DNA of 64,000 bases from G963664115 sp965263045 (GCA_965263045.1 CBDHGK010000041.1:4340001-4404000); one strand, 5' to 3'. Shown: positions 1 through 9,603, numbered from the stretch's first letter. The notes: generated from the letters alone by a model not told the origin. A program made the numbers and translations.

Positions 1-1306
1 CTGTCACTACGGTATGGGTATGCGATCCCCGGCACGTTTGCACCGCGCCAACCTGGCGCGGTGCCCGCAGGTCGCTGATGTCGAAGATTCGGATGCCCCG
101 AAAACGCTCCTCGCTCGACGGTTCGGCCACTCCCCCCAGACCGCAGTCGAGCCGCCCCCGGGTTTGCTCGACCGAATAGATCAGGAGATCTCCGACAACC
201 GACACATCACCCTGCCCTCCCGGGCAGACCACCGAACTGAGCAGCTCGGGCGAGAATGGATTCACGATGTCATAGGTGTTGAATCCGTGATAGTTCCCGG
301 CAATGAGGACATCACCAGCGAAGGCCATGTCGGTATTCGCGAAGTTGAGCAGGCTGGGCCGTGACTCCTGATCTTCCTCCTCGTCCACGGCTTCGACTGC
401 CCCAGACGGTGCCGGGGCTTCGCTGACCCCCACGTCCCGGGCTGCCCCGGCCCCTTCGGCGGGGGGGTCAACAACGACGGGCTGCGGAACCTGTTCAACC
501 GAATCCGCCTCTCTGTTCATCGGCAGCCCCTGGGGATTCTCCGGGTCGAAAAAGCCATTCGGCTTGGGGAGGGCGGCCACGAGTTCCATGTTCAGGAAAG
601 CTTCACCGGCATCGGCGTATCCGGCGGCCAGGTTGACTCTCGGGTCCGGGGAGAACCCGGCAAGCATGGCCGTCATGCGCTGAACTTCGCTGCTCTGGTC
701 CGAGGTGATGTCCGACGTGAATGCGAACAGCACCGAATCCTGTGCCGATCCGCGCTGGTCCAGGAGACTTTCGACCATCGTCAAAGCGCCTTCGTGATGC
801 TTAATCATGAGTTCAAGAAACAAGCGGTCGAACTCAAATCCCCCGGCCTGTTCCAGTTGCTGTAGTTCCCCATCCGTCAGCATGCCCGGCATCAGTTGAA
901 AACCCGCGGCGTGATGCGCCCCCGTGTCGGTCACCCCGAGATTCCGGTCACGCAACCAGTTCTGCATCATGGCGATCTCATCCTCCTGGGAGAGTTCGAT
1001 GCGCTCGGACAGAAGCTGCATTGCGTCCCGGGAACTGCGTCCTTCGACAAGGGCCGTCATCTCCAGAGCCTGTGCATGATGGGAAATCATCCCCTGCATG
1101 AAATTCACGTCGGCGTCGGTAAACTGAATGCCCGCCAGATCTGCCGCTTCCTCGGCCGAAATCTCCCGGCTCGGTTCTCCGGGCGCGCCGGGCTGAACAA
1201 TGGGTGCCTGGGCATAGGCTTCGATCACGGGGAACGCCGCCAGAGCGGTAACGACGACTGCTGTTCGGGCAGCAAGGCGGAACACGTTGGACAAAGTACA
1301 AGTCAT
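1..1306 (-). CDS. DUF305 + LVIVD-repeat secreted protein (partial)
   Basis: The reading frame is open from ATG at 1306 to the left window edge, so the C-terminus is missing. Residues 1-34 form a signal peptide ending in AYAQA. Residues about 50-220 are a DUF305 (ferritin-like, four-helix) module with two histidine pairs, HHAQAL near 76 and KHHEGAL near 169, as usual for this family. After an Ala/Pro/Glu-rich linker comes a beta-propeller-like segment with LVIVD-type repeats (a GSHTHT motif close to the edge). A Shine-Dalgarno AGGAGA lies 8-13 nt upstream. DUF305 proteins are often found with copper-handling genes, but nothing in this partial copy shows a metal specificity. It is divergent from the PadR gene. 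Confidence 0.85.
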   Translation of the reverse strand, partial: MTCTLSNVFRLAARTAVVVTALAAFPVIEAYAQAPIVQPGAPGEPSREISAEEAADLAGIQFTDADVNFMQGMISHHAQALEMTALVEGRSSRDAMQLLSERIELSQEDEIAMMQNWLRDRNLGVTDTGAHHAAGFQLMPGMLTDGELQQLEQAGGFEFDRLFLELMIKHHEGALTMVESLLDQRGSAQDSVLFAFTSDITSDQSSEVQRMTAMLAGFSPDPRVNLAAGYADAGEAFLNMELVAALPKPNGFFDPENPQGLPMNREADSVEQVPQPVVVDPPAEGAGAARDVGVSEAPAPSGAVEAVDEEEDQESRPSLLNFANTDMAFAGDVLIAGNYHGFNTYDIVNPFSPELLSSVVCPGGQGDVSVVGDLLIYSVEQTRGRLDCGLGGVAEPSSEERFRGIRIFDISDLRAPRQVGAVQTCRGSHTHTVVT

Positions 1307-1746
1307 CGGGTTCTCTCCTGAAGGATTCGTCCCACCTGTACCGGAAAAGGGCTCCCTGCCCTTCGCAGGATGAGAAAAGATCTGGTAGTGCCCGGTTCTT
1401 TGCCAGGTTGCACCTCTGAACAGGGCACTGTCTGGAACGACGGAATCTCCGCAGATGATATGTAAGGAGGGGCTGATAAATCAATCAGAAGGTGAACACA
1501 CGCGACATTGCCGTCCATCATGTTGACCTGAGGTCGAGGAAGCCGAATTCCCGGGCGTTGCCGTTATATAGGTATGCGTTGCGGCGTTTTTCAGGGAGTA
1601 ATCGACGGAAAGAACGTTCTTCAGGTTTCCCAGAAGCCGACTTCTCGGTCCCAATAGTGTCTCTCTCCAGTGAATCGCTCACTTTCCATTTGACTGAGAT
1701 GACCTCGGCCGACCATTATATGAGTATCTCATAGGAGAGGTGTCCA
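1307..1746. other. Divergent intergenic region
   Basis: This 440-nt stretch separates the divergent DUF305 and PadR genes. Apart from the Shine-Dalgarno sites of both genes and the palindrome at 1719-1733, I see no gene or RNA in it. Confidence 0.6.
1719..1733. promoter_or_regulatory. Palindrome upstream of PadR gene, likely operator
   Basis: A perfect inverted repeat, TATGAG-TAT-CTCATA, ends next to the Shine-Dalgarno AGGAGAGG of the PadR gene. PadR proteins bind short palindromes in their own promoters, so autoregulation of the PadR-permease unit is the simplest reading. No binding data can be seen from sequence. Confidence 0.5.
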
Positions 1747-2070
1747 TTGACAAAGGCTGACGTACCTCAGGGCACTCTGGACCTCATGGTCCTGAAGACG
1801 CTCGCGCTTGAACCGATGCACGGCTACGGGATAGTGCAGCGCTTGGCCCAGATCACGTCGGGGACCTTTCAGCTTAATCCCGGTACAGTATTTCCTGCCC
1901 TCAGACGTCTGGACGACCAAGAATTCATTGATGGGAACTGGGGTCGGACGGAGAACAACCGTCGTGCCCGTTACTACACGGTGACCCGAAAAGGTCGCCT
2001 TCATCTTGAGCGGCAAACCAAAGAATGGGACCGCCGAGCGCTCGCCGTTCGCCGAGTGCTTGAAGCCTAG
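1747..2070 (+). CDS. PadR family transcriptional regulator
   Basis: A 107-aa winged-helix protein of the acidobacterial PadR group: it opens with the typical QGTLDLMVLKTLA and GYGI segment, then the wing region NPGTVFPALRRL and RARYYTVT. The TTG start at 1747 is chosen because AGGAGAGG lies seven nt upstream and it gives the family's usual N-terminus. The stop is 2 nt before the permease start, so the two genes form an operon. In Acidobacteria this regulator type is typically found next to ADOP permeases, as here. The partner permease is now broken, so the regulator may have lost its output. Confidence 0.9.
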   Translation: MTKADVPQGTLDLMVLKTLALEPMHGYGIVQRLAQITSGTFQLNPGTVFPALRRLDDQEFIDGNWGRTENNRRARYYTVTRKGRLHLERQTKEWDRRALAVRRVLEA

Positions 2071-2072
2071 GG

Positions 2073-2860
2073 ATGGCAATGGGTCTGGTCAGACGAATTC
2101 GCAATCTGTGCCGGTTTCTGCTCCGACGTGAGGAACTCGAGCGGGAACTTGAGGATGAATTTCGTTCCTACCTGGACATGGCTGTAGAGGAGAGTACCGG
2201 TAAGGGGGTGTCGAGAGAAGAGGCCATTCGAGTGGCGCGGCTCAAACTTGGTGGACTGGAACAGCTAAAAGAGGTAGATCGGTCAGCCCGAATCGGTTCG
2301 GGTCTCGACTGCATTCTCGGCGATCTGCGCTACGCCTTTCGGACGCTCAAGAACAATCCGCGGTTCACTGCAGTCACAGTAATAATCCTCGCGCTTGGGA
2401 TCGGAGCAAGCACCGTCGTGTTCAGCGTCGTGAACGCGGTACTGCTGAGCCCCCTGCCATACAACAATAGCGATCGGCTGGTTTGGCTATGGTCGGTGGA
2501 CCCCAATGGTCCACTAAGGACGAGGGTCTCGTACCCGGACTTTTTAGACTGGCGCGCGCAGAGCCAGACGCTCGATTTGGTTGGTTTTGGAGGAAATGAA
2601 ATTGTGCTCACAGGTGTTGGAGAGCCGCAGAGACTGTACGCCTCCTTCGTCCTGGGCGATCTCACTGCGCTACTCGGTGTACCCCCATTGCTCGGCACCA
2701 CAGGTCTTGAGGCTGAGGGTACGCCACAAGAGCCAGTGGTTTTGCTGAGCCACGAGCTCTGGCAGCGCAGTTTCGGCTCAGATCCGAACGTCTTGGGCCG
2801 TCAAATTACTCTGAGTGAACTCCGCTACGCGGTCGCGGGAGTCATGCCGAGCGACAGTTC
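2073..2860 (+). pseudogene. ADOP permease, 5' part (split by IS256)
   Basis: This is the N-terminal third of a FtsX/MacB-like permease of the acidobacterial duplicated orphan permease family. Residues 1-75 are the soluble prefix domain with charged helices (REELERELEDEF). A first membrane segment follows near residues 95-125 (ILALGIGASTVVFSVVNAVLL) and then an extracytoplasmic MacB-like domain. The frame is cut at 2861 by an IS256 element and then runs 6 codons into it. The rest of the gene is at 4302-6176. Joining through the right-hand target copy TTTCAGTTC restores ...MPSDFQFP..., a normal family sequence. Confidence 0.88.
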
Positions 2861-4301
2861 GAGTCAAGCCCATTCTTAGTTGAAACTCTCCACGGCTCAC
2901 GATGGGTCATGCAACCTTCTTCTTCGATCTCGTCGACGTCTTCGCCTCAATTTTCAGCTCTCGCTGGAGGGCTTCGCGGAGCTTTGGAAGATGACGGTAG
3001 CCGATCACCTTCCTCAGGCGCGGTTCGATGTCGATGAGCGCCGTCGCCAACCAGCGTTGCCGCTGACTCGAGTTCTTCCAATGATCGACCTTCGCACACC
3101 TTTCCTCGACAAGGGCATTGACCGATTCCAGGCAATTCGTCGTCTTGAACGAACGGCCCAAGACCCCGTACACGCCGAGCCGATGCAACGTGAGGGTCTC
3201 TTCCAGGCCTTCCTCAAGGCTCGCAGCCCCCGATTGGTTTCGCTCCTCGAGCTCTCCATGGAGCTCTCCGAGCGCCGCCCGAGCTTCGTCGTACTCCGGG
3301 CGCTCGTAGGCCCGCTGCAGCCGGCGTCGCCACACGGCTTGCTCGGTCTTCGATAGGTATCTCACGACGTTCTCGCGTTTGTGCCATTGGCAGCGTTGGA
3401 CCAGGGCTCGATTCCTGAATGCCTTCTTGACCGCCGCCCGCAGACCTTTGCCGCCGTCGACAATCACCAGCACGCCTTCAGAGATGTCCAGGCCCCGCTC
3501 CATCAACGAACGGAGAAACGGAGTCAGCACTTGCTCGTTCTCCGTGTCGGTCTCCACGAAGCCCAAGAAGCGTTTGTCGCCCGAAAGCGTGACGCCCAGG
3601 GCCACTACCATCAGGGCGTCGGCAAACGCCTTCCCGTCCAGGAAGATCGCCACGACGTCCTCGCCACTCAGATCCCGCTCCTGCATCTCCCGAAGTTTCG
3701 CGGCACTCGCCTGGACGAATCCTCGAGACACCGTCGAACTCGACAGTCCGATCGCTCCCGGAATCGCTTCAGCGGCCGATTCATAGTTCCGGCAGGAGAT
3801 CCCATACAGCACACGTCTGAGCAGTAGCTCGTTCACCGCGCCACCCGGACTGAGTTCCTCGTAGGTCCGAAGCGGAATCTCCCCGCCCGCCACGCTGCGC
3901 ACTCGAGGCACCCGAACCGGCACCCGCTGGCCACCCAGCCCCACGGTCCCCGGATTGCTCCCGTGTCGCCGGCCCCGCAACGCCGCCTCCTTTCGTGCGT
4001 ATCGCTCACCCGCCAACGACTTCACTTCCTCGTCGAGCAACTCCTCCACGTGCATCAACCCCAGTGGGATCAACGCCCGAATCATCTCCACCTTCGAGTC
4101 CAATTCCAGTCCCGAGTATTCCTCCCGGCTCAGGACCTCGACCTCACCCAGCACACGCGACTTCTTGCGTTTCTTTACCGAACGTAACAGACTCCTCATC
4201 TCGGCTCCTTTCTCTTACAGGCTTGATGTTGTTTCTTCCAATACCATCAAACCATGGGGTTTGGAGCCGTTTCAATTTCCAACTAAGATTGGCACACATT
4301 C
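2861..4301 (-). mobile_element. IS256-family element, copy 1
   Basis: A 1441-bp element with imperfect terminal inverted repeats (GARTnnnnnCCAWTCTTAGTTGRAA at both ends) and one transposase gene on the minus strand. It matches copy 2 (21568-23008) except for one silent base (C at 2916, T at 21623). The right flank TTTCAGTTC (4302-4310) is the presumed 9-bp target copy. The left flank keeps only its last bases, consistent with a 4-bp loss there. Confidence 0.88.
2907..4199 (-). CDS. IS256-family (Mutator-type) transposase
   Basis: A 430-aa DDE transposase. The conserved acidic residues appear in FLDGK, VDGGKGL and NCLESVN, with the C-x2-H signature (QRCQWHKRENVV) between the second Asp and the Glu, as in the Mutator superfamily. 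The gene is full length and uninterrupted. The copy at 21614-22906 encodes the same protein, so at least one is likely active or was until recently. Confidence 0.92.
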   Translation of the reverse strand: MRSLLRSVKKRKKSRVLGEVEVLSREEYSGLELDSKVEMIRALIPLGLMHVEELLDEEVKSLAGERYARKEAALRGRRHGSNPGTVGLGGQRVPVRVPRVRSVAGGEIPLRTYEELSPGGAVNELLLRRVLYGISCRNYESAAEAIPGAIGLSSSTVSRGFVQASAAKLREMQERDLSGEDVVAIFLDGKAFADALMVVALGVTLSGDKRFLGFVETDTENEQVLTPFLRSLMERGLDISEGVLVIVDGGKGLRAAVKKAFRNRALVQRCQWHKRENVVRYLSKTEQAVWRRRLQRAYERPEYDEARAALGELHGELEERNQSGAASLEEGLEETLTLHRLGVYGVLGRSFKTTNCLESVNALVEERCAKVDHWKNSSQRQRWLATALIDIEPRLRKVIGYRHLPKLREALQRELKIEAKTSTRSKKKVA

Positions 4302-6176
4302 TTTCAGTTCCCTATCCACTCAATACCTCCAGTGGATCTTTGGGGACCGTTGGAACGGTTCAACCCATTCCTAGCAAACCAGCGAGGCGCTCGTTTGATT
4401 GAAGTCATCGGGCGATTGAAGCCAAACGTCACTTTGGATCAGGCGCAAGCTGAAATGGACGTCATTGCATCAAACCTGAGCACCCAGCACCCCAATACAA
4501 ATAAGGACATCGGCGTGCGGATTATTCCTGCCCTCGACGAAGTGACCGGCGATGTCTACTATGCGTTGCTGGTCCTGTTAGCCGCTGTCGGTGCCTTCCT
4601 AATGATTGCCTGCATGAACGTCGCCAATATGATGTTGGCGCGCACTGCTGAGAGAAGGCGGGAAATTGCCGTGCGAGCGGCGCTCGGTGCCGGCCGCGTG
4701 CGCATCGGTCGACAGCTCCTGATCGAGAGTCTATTGGTGGTAGGAATAGGCGGAATCTCTGGTTGTCTATTGGCGGTTTTCGGTGTGGAGGCACTCGGGA
4801 TGCTCGTTCCCGGAGATTTGCCACGTGCGACCGAGATTGGAGTGGATAGCCGCGTTCTGGGTTTTGCCGTTCTGACTTCGCTGGTCGCGGGATTGATGTC
4901 CGGCCTGGCACCAGTGTGGGCTGTCTGGAAGGCCGATTTGACTGTGCCACTCCGCGCAAATAATCGCACCGCCTCTGAAAGCAGAGCAGGTGGGCGGCTT
5001 CGTAGCGTACTGATAGTGGGGGAACTTGCGCTCGCTATGATCCTGCTGACCGGCGCCGGACTATTCATCCATAGCTTTTGGAGGCTCAATCAGTCCGATC
5101 CGGGATTCGATCCTCACGATGTCCTCACGTTCGAGGTCAGCTGGCCTTCGGAGAATTACCCGCGTCCTGCGGAACCATTCGTAGAATTGCGGACAAGATT
5201 ACTGGCGATCCCCGGTGTGTTGGCTGCGAGCACCGGTTTGCAGCTTCCTGACCGGGGCGGTCCCATGCTCGACGACACCTCGCCGTTTGTTGACATTGAA
5301 GGGCGTCCAATGGCACCCAACGAACGCCGTCGCTCCTCGATTCTCCGCACGCAGCCAGGATACTTTCGCGCAATGGGCATTCCGCTCGTGAAGGGTAGGG
5401 ATTTTGGCGAATCGGATATACCCGGCGCACCTCAGGTCACGATTATTAACGAGTCGTTGGCCCGTTCATACTTTCCGAACGAAGATCCAGTCGGTAAGCG
5501 TCTCAAGCGGGATTCGTGGATCCTCTATGGCGACCCCACACGAGAAATCATAGCCATCGCCGGTGATGTGAAGCACCGCAGTCTCAGCAGGGAAGCTCAG
5601 CCGTTGGTCTATCTGCCTCTCGTTCAGAGACCGAGTTGGGAATCGCAGATAGTGGTTAAGACCGATAGTGATCCACTCGCGTTCGTGAATGCTGTCCGCG
5701 AGGCTGTCCACGCTTTCGATCCAGCCCAGCCGCTCTATGATGTCCAAACGCTGGAGCAACGGATTGCTGAGTCCCTCGCACAAGAGCGTTTTAGCGCGCT
5801 CTCACTTGCTATGTTCGCTGCTGTCGCGGTAGCGCTGACTGCCTTTGGCATATACGGTGTGCTGTCCTACCTCATCGCCCAACGAACCCGAGAAGTCGGC
5901 ATCAGAATGGCTCTGGGAGCCGAGGTGAGCGACGTCATGAAGTTGGTTGTCCGTCAGGGTATGAAGCTGGTCCTGATTGGTATGGTGATTGGACTCATAG
6001 GAGCGCTGGCTCTGACTCAGCTAGTCGAGAATCTTTTGTTCGGAATCACCCCCACCAATTTGCTTACGCTCGCGACCGTCACACTGCTGCTCGGCCTGGT
6101 CGCCATCCTGGCCTGCTGGATTCCTGCACACCGAGCGGCTCGACTCCATCCCATGGTTGCCTTGCGACACGACTAA
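4302..6176 (+). pseudogene. ADOP permease, 3' part
   Basis: This is the remaining two thirds of the permease split at 2861. In frame with PIHSIPPVDLWGPLERF it has the end of the first periplasmic domain, three membrane segments, a second MacB-like periplasmic domain and the C-terminal three-helix FtsX domain ending in PAHRAARLHPMVAL, the family's usual terminus. The nearest start codon in this part (ATG 4332) has no Shine-Dalgarno site. Together the parts would give about 880 residues, the normal ADOP size. ADOP proteins lack a dedicated ATPase next door, and none is seen here. Function is unknown; export of small molecules or peptides is only inferred from MacB. Confidence 0.88.
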
Positions 6177-6304
6177 CTCCCCAGAAGTCGCTAGTGTTCA
6201 TCGGGAGTGCCGCGGTGAGAGCGGGCGCAGGATGAGCAACACGTTTCTACCGCGGCAGTTTCGATAACAAAACTTGAAGGGAGCCGCTGACGTTTGCGGC
6301 GGAC

Positions 6305-6448
6305 GCGGGAGGCTGCCCGCACGGTGTTCGGGTGTGTCCCGAAACGCCGCCCGATCTCAAACGTAGTGGGCAGTCGTTCGCCGGGAGGAAGATCCGCACT
6401 CACGATCCCAAGCACGATCGGTGTCTTCAGTTGCTCTTGAAGTGACAC
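6305..6448 (-). pseudogene. GntR-family regulator fragment
   Basis: From a GTG at 6448 this reads as the N-terminal winged helix of a GntR regulator (about 46 residues, with PPGERLPTTFEIGRRFG) and then runs into unrelated sequence at the edge of the duplicated block. The longer version at 43019-43714 shows what was lost. Sequence 6177-6304 between it and the ADOP permease is unassigned. Confidence 0.8.
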
Positions 6449-6508
6449 CTCACTCGTCTTCGAAGCCAGATCCTCTTAAGTGATCGCTCTCAGCGTCGGC
6501 CTGTTCCA

Positions 6509-6583
6509 CCCGACTGTCATTTTCCAGGCGTTCCGGCAGAATCTCGACCCGTTTGTGACAGTTGAAAAACTGCGACAGTCGGG
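6509..6583. promoter_or_regulatory. Spaced inverted repeat between GntR and VCBS genes
   Basis: CCCGACTGTC (6509-6518) and GACAGTCGGG (6574-6583) form a perfect 10-bp inverted repeat 55 bp apart in the divergent GntR/lipoprotein intergenic region. A further TGACAGTT and ACTGCGACAG lie inside. This is a plausible operator array for the GntR protein. The same sites occur at 43775-43849 in copy B. Confidence 0.4.
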
Positions 6584-6627
6584 CTTCTGGCCCCGACCGC
6601 CAAACCCTAGAGTGCAGGGGTGAGGTG

Positions 6628-8331
6628 ATGGACATGACGGATCGATCAATTTCCTGGGATCGTGCCATTGGGATCAGCCGGGTTCTCCCTATATATCAAC
6701 GAAGCCTGCTCTCCATACTGGTTTTCGGAGTATTGCTTTCGGGATGCCTGACAGCGCGAACGAGGCAGAGCGATCCGCCTGCTGCCGCGGTATTCAATTT
6801 CGAGCAGTACGAGGTCGCCATCGGCGCCGCGAATCGACAGACCGTTCTAACGGGGTTCCTTTTCGGTGGCGCCGTGGCCGAACTTGCCGTGGTGACCACC
6901 GACGAGAGCGAGGACCGCCGCGTGCGCATCTACGCGTTCGGCGACGGCGCCTGGATGCTCAGACTCGAGGGAACGCTCGGTCCCGATGTGCTGTTCGTCG
7001 ATGTGGCCAACATCGGCGGACGCGACCGGCTGGTCACCTACGAGCCCGGCCGTCTGAACTGGTTCGATCCCGAATCGGCGACGGAACGTGCGCTGGTAGC
7101 GGTGACTTCCAACTTCAATCCGCCTCGCAAAGGCGAAATCCCGCATGTAGACATCACTCGGGACGTAAACGACGACGACCGCGACGACCTGGTCGTGCCG
7201 GACGTCGATGGCTTTTGGGTGTTCATCCAGATGAGCGCCGGCGCGTTCGCCGACCCAGTGAAGATCGGCCCCCCCACCGACATGAGTGGGATCTACGGGT
7301 CCGACGGATATCGGTACGACCCCTGGTCTCAGAGCCGTGTCCACGAGCTGGACTACAACCACGATGGTCGCAGCGACCTGGTGTTCTGGAACGAGAACCA
7401 CTTCGAGGTGCACACCCAAGACGAGCGTGGGCTGTTTGCCCCGGCGGCCAGGACCTTCACTACCGATGTGGCATTCGACTCTGACGGTCTCTCCTCGCTC
7501 GCCACCGGAGACATGACAGGAAGGGTGCTGCACTCGTTGGCCGACTTGAACGGGGACGGCGTCGGGGATCTCGTAGTTCACTCGCTGGAGGGCAGGAGCA
7601 TTTCCAGCAAGCATTCCACCTATGAGGTGCATTTCGGCACACCCACAGCCGATGACGGCACCGTGTTCGCACAGGGCGTCGACATCGCGTTCCAGTCGGA
7701 CGACAGAATTCAGCTCGGGATGGAACCCCACGACTTCGATCGAGACGGCCAGGTGGAGCTGATGATCACAACCATCCACGTCAGGTTCCTCGAAAACAGT
7801 CTCTGGAAGAGAATCAAGGGTTTCATGGGTGATGACATCTGGCTGGATCTCGAGTTCTACCGAATGGAAAAAGGTCGCTACCCCGACACACCCAACACCA
7901 CCCGCAGAATCGCGTTAGACGGTGTGCCCAGCCATCGTGAGCCGGGGTGGGTAACCCTGGACCTCGTGCTTCGAGGGGCGACGCACGAGAGCCGGAACAC
8001 TCAAAAGAGTTGGCCGCGTGCGTTCAACACGACGTTGCGCATCGGGGATGTGACCGGCGACGGCCGCTCAGACCTGCTCATCGCGGATCACCCTCGGATC
8101 ATGAACGCCAGTGTCGGCGTGGGGGGGCCGGGCCTGTTCGCCCCGCGGCATCAGGAGGTGGCCCTCGACATCCCCAACGACGAGGAATACACCTGGCTGG
8201 TGGACCTCAACCAGGACGGCAAACAGGACATCCTCATGCATCGCCCGTTCACTCTAAGAGATGCTCACGGAGCCCGGAGACTGCCGCCCGGAACCGAGCC
8301 GCATCGGGTGACGATGCTGATCGCCCGATGA
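6628..8331 (+). CDS. VCBS/FG-GAP repeat lipoprotein (copy A)
   Basis: A 567-aa predicted lipoprotein: a hydrophobic signal segment ends in the lipobox LLSGC near residue 39. The rest is an integrin-alpha-like beta-propeller with at least six calcium-binding-type loops of the form DxNxDxxxDL: DVNDDDRDDLVV, DYNHDGRSDLVF, DLNGDGVGDLVV, DFDRDGQVEL, DVTGDGRSDLLI and DLNQDGKQDIL. The ATG at 6628 is chosen because GGGGTGAGG precedes it and the signal peptide then has normal length; an ATG at 6634 is also possible. The OMP gene follows 28 nt after. Copy B (43894-45597) encodes a protein with no amino-acid difference that I can see. Role unknown; such propellers usually bind surface ligands or partners. 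Confidence 0.85.
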   Translation: MDMTDRSISWDRAIGISRVLPIYQRSLLSILVFGVLLSGCLTARTRQSDPPAAAVFNFEQYEVAIGAANRQTVLTGFLFGGAVAELAVVTTDESEDRRVRIYAFGDGAWMLRLEGTLGPDVLFVDVANIGGRDRLVTYEPGRLNWFDPESATERALVAVTSNFNPPRKGEIPHVDITRDVNDDDRDDLVVPDVDGFWVFIQMSAGAFADPVKIGPPTDMSGIYGSDGYRYDPWSQSRVHELDYNHDGRSDLVFWNENHFEVHTQDERGLFAPAARTFTTDVAFDSDGLSSLATGDMTGRVLHSLADLNGDGVGDLVVHSLEGRSISSKHSTYEVHFGTPTADDGTVFAQGVDIAFQSDDRIQLGMEPHDFDRDGQVELMITTIHVRFLENSLWKRIKGFMGDDIWLDLEFYRMEKGRYPDTPNTTRRIALDGVPSHREPGWVTLDLVLRGATHESRNTQKSWPRAFNTTLRIGDVTGDGRSDLLIADHPRIMNASVGVGGPGLFAPRHQEVALDIPNDEEYTWLVDLNQDGKQDILMHRPFTLRDAHGARRLPPGTEPHRVTMLIAR

Positions 8332-8359
8332 GCAAAATCATAGCGGAGGAACAACGCAC

Positions 8360-8986
8360 ATGATCAAGGCACTCGCTGCAATACTGTTCTCGGTCCTGCT
8401 CTGCCTCGGGTCCGTTGTCGACGGCAGCGCTCAGCGGTCCACGACTCAAGGCTGGGTATTCGGTCTGGAACTCGGAGGAACGGCCATCTCCTTCCAGAAC
8501 GAGCCGAGTGACAGAGGAGGACTCGTGGGCGCTCGGGCCGGCTATGGCCTCAACGGGATCGTCACACCGTACCTGGGCATATACGAAGCCGACGTCGACG
8601 TCCGGAGGTTTGATGCCTTCGACAAAGTGACATTTGGCCACATCGACCTCGGGGTGAGGCTGCACTTGGCCAATAGCCGCCGCCGGTGGGTCCCTTATGG
8701 CGACCTTGCCGTTACATTCTGGCCTGTGAGCGACGTTAAGAAGCACCAGGAACGGACCACCACCGACTTCGGGGGAAGGGCGACCTCCAGCCTGGGAGGC
8801 GGACTCGCCATCTACCTGTCTGAGGCGTGGGCCCTCGATGTGAACTTCAAGAGGGGCACGGGAGGGTTCAAAGACATCGAGGTTGACAACATCTCGCGTG
8901 GCGGGACGAGCGAACATCTGCACACATTCCTCGACATCTGGGCCGAATCGGCTCGGTTCACCATCGGGCTTTCGTGGTGGCCGTAG
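8360..8986 (+). CDS. Outer-membrane beta-barrel protein (copy A)
   Basis: A 208-aa protein with a signal peptide (about 25 residues, ending GSAQ) followed by alternating amphipathic strands rich in Gly and aromatics and a C-terminal strand ending in aromatic residues (FTIGLSWWP), typical of small eight-strand barrels. A Shine-Dalgarno GGAGG precedes the ATG. It is the last gene of the VCBS unit. Copy B differs by four residues (R to G, K to R, V to L, R to C). No specific family recognised. Confidence 0.75.
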   Translation: MIKALAAILFSVLLCLGSVVDGSAQRSTTQGWVFGLELGGTAISFQNEPSDRGGLVGARAGYGLNGIVTPYLGIYEADVDVRRFDAFDKVTFGHIDLGVRLHLANSRRRWVPYGDLAVTFWPVSDVKKHQERTTTDFGGRATSSLGGGLAIYLSEAWALDVNFKRGTGGFKDIEVDNISRGGTSEHLHTFLDIWAESARFTIGLSWWP

Positions 8987-9139
8987 CCCGAGAGCGGAAG
9001 TGGGTCGCACCGCGAGATGCGAGGGCACCGTTTGGGGGACGGATAGAAGATTCAAAACGCCCAGGCGGCCTGCGGAGCAAGGTCGGGTGAGCCTTTCTGC
9101 GGTAGCAGGGATGATTCTGGTCGGCGTCATCGCCAGCCC

Positions 9140-9243
9140 GCATTTCTCACGGATCTTCGTCGCGAAGCGTCGGAGGCGCCGTCAGGGCAAGGCGCGCGCC
9201 GGGCGGGCGACGGAGGCGTACCTTGAAGTACGTTGAGGAGCCC
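9140..9243 (+). repeat. Dispersed 104-bp GC-rich repeat, copy 1
   Basis: A non-coding repeat with short internal palindromes (GGCGCC, GGCGCGCGCC and a GTAC...GTAC pair). A second copy lies inverted at 15142-15244 with roughly 90% identity. It begins next to the end of the 2.83-kb duplication and cuts off the IS3 fragment, so it marks a rearrangement junction. I do not recognise it as a named element. Confidence 0.75.
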
Positions 9244-9245
9244 GA

Positions 9246-9590
9246 CACAGTGGCAACTGGGCTGAATCGATAATCGATGCGTTGTCTTCATGTGCGTCAC
9301 CGCTTCGCGTTTCTCAGCCGGCCCTAAAGCTTTTCTTCGATGAGGTCCTTCCACGCCCGGTTCGCCAGCGCCAAGTCCGCATACATGCGCTTCAGCTCGC
9401 TCATCTCAACTTCCATTTCTTTCATTCGCTTCAAATTCGACGCGCTCATGCCTCCGTACTTCGACTTCCACGTGTAATAAGTCGCGTCGCTGATCCCGTG
9501 CTTCCGGCAAATTTCCTTCACGGGTCGACCCGCATCGGCTTCTTTCAGAATTGAGACGATCTGTGTCTCGGTAAACCGTGACTTCTTCAT
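9246..9590 (-). pseudogene. IS3-family fragment (OrfA + start of OrfB)
   Basis: The minus strand from 9590 encodes an 88-aa IS3 OrfA (IS407-like): a helix-turn-helix with FTETQIVSILKEAD and YYTWKSKYGG, then a leucine-zipper-like helix. Downstream, in the usual overlapping frame, the start of OrfB is readable (GPAEKREAVTHM) but is cut at 9246 by the dispersed repeat, so the DDE domain is gone. The upstream terminus was separated by the IS1182/IS1380 insertions. Confidence 0.85.
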
Positions 9591-9603
9591 GGGGAACTCC
9601 TAG

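Larger units (their letters stand above)
6305..9136. repeat. 2.83-kb segmental duplication, copy A
   Basis: Directly repeated at 43571-46403 with a constant offset of 37266, so no indels. It holds the 5' end of a GntR gene, a VCBS lipoprotein gene and an OMP gene. Differences that I see are one base in the GntR part and about ten clustered between roughly 8600 and 9060. No terminal inverted repeats or transposase belong to it. Confidence 0.88.

Noticed and set aside
6847..7779. 310-codon minus-strand frame (and its twin at 44113-45045)
   Set aside because: It is the antisense shadow of the VCBS lipoprotein gene: no Shine-Dalgarno site, no family features, and the plus-strand gene explains the region.
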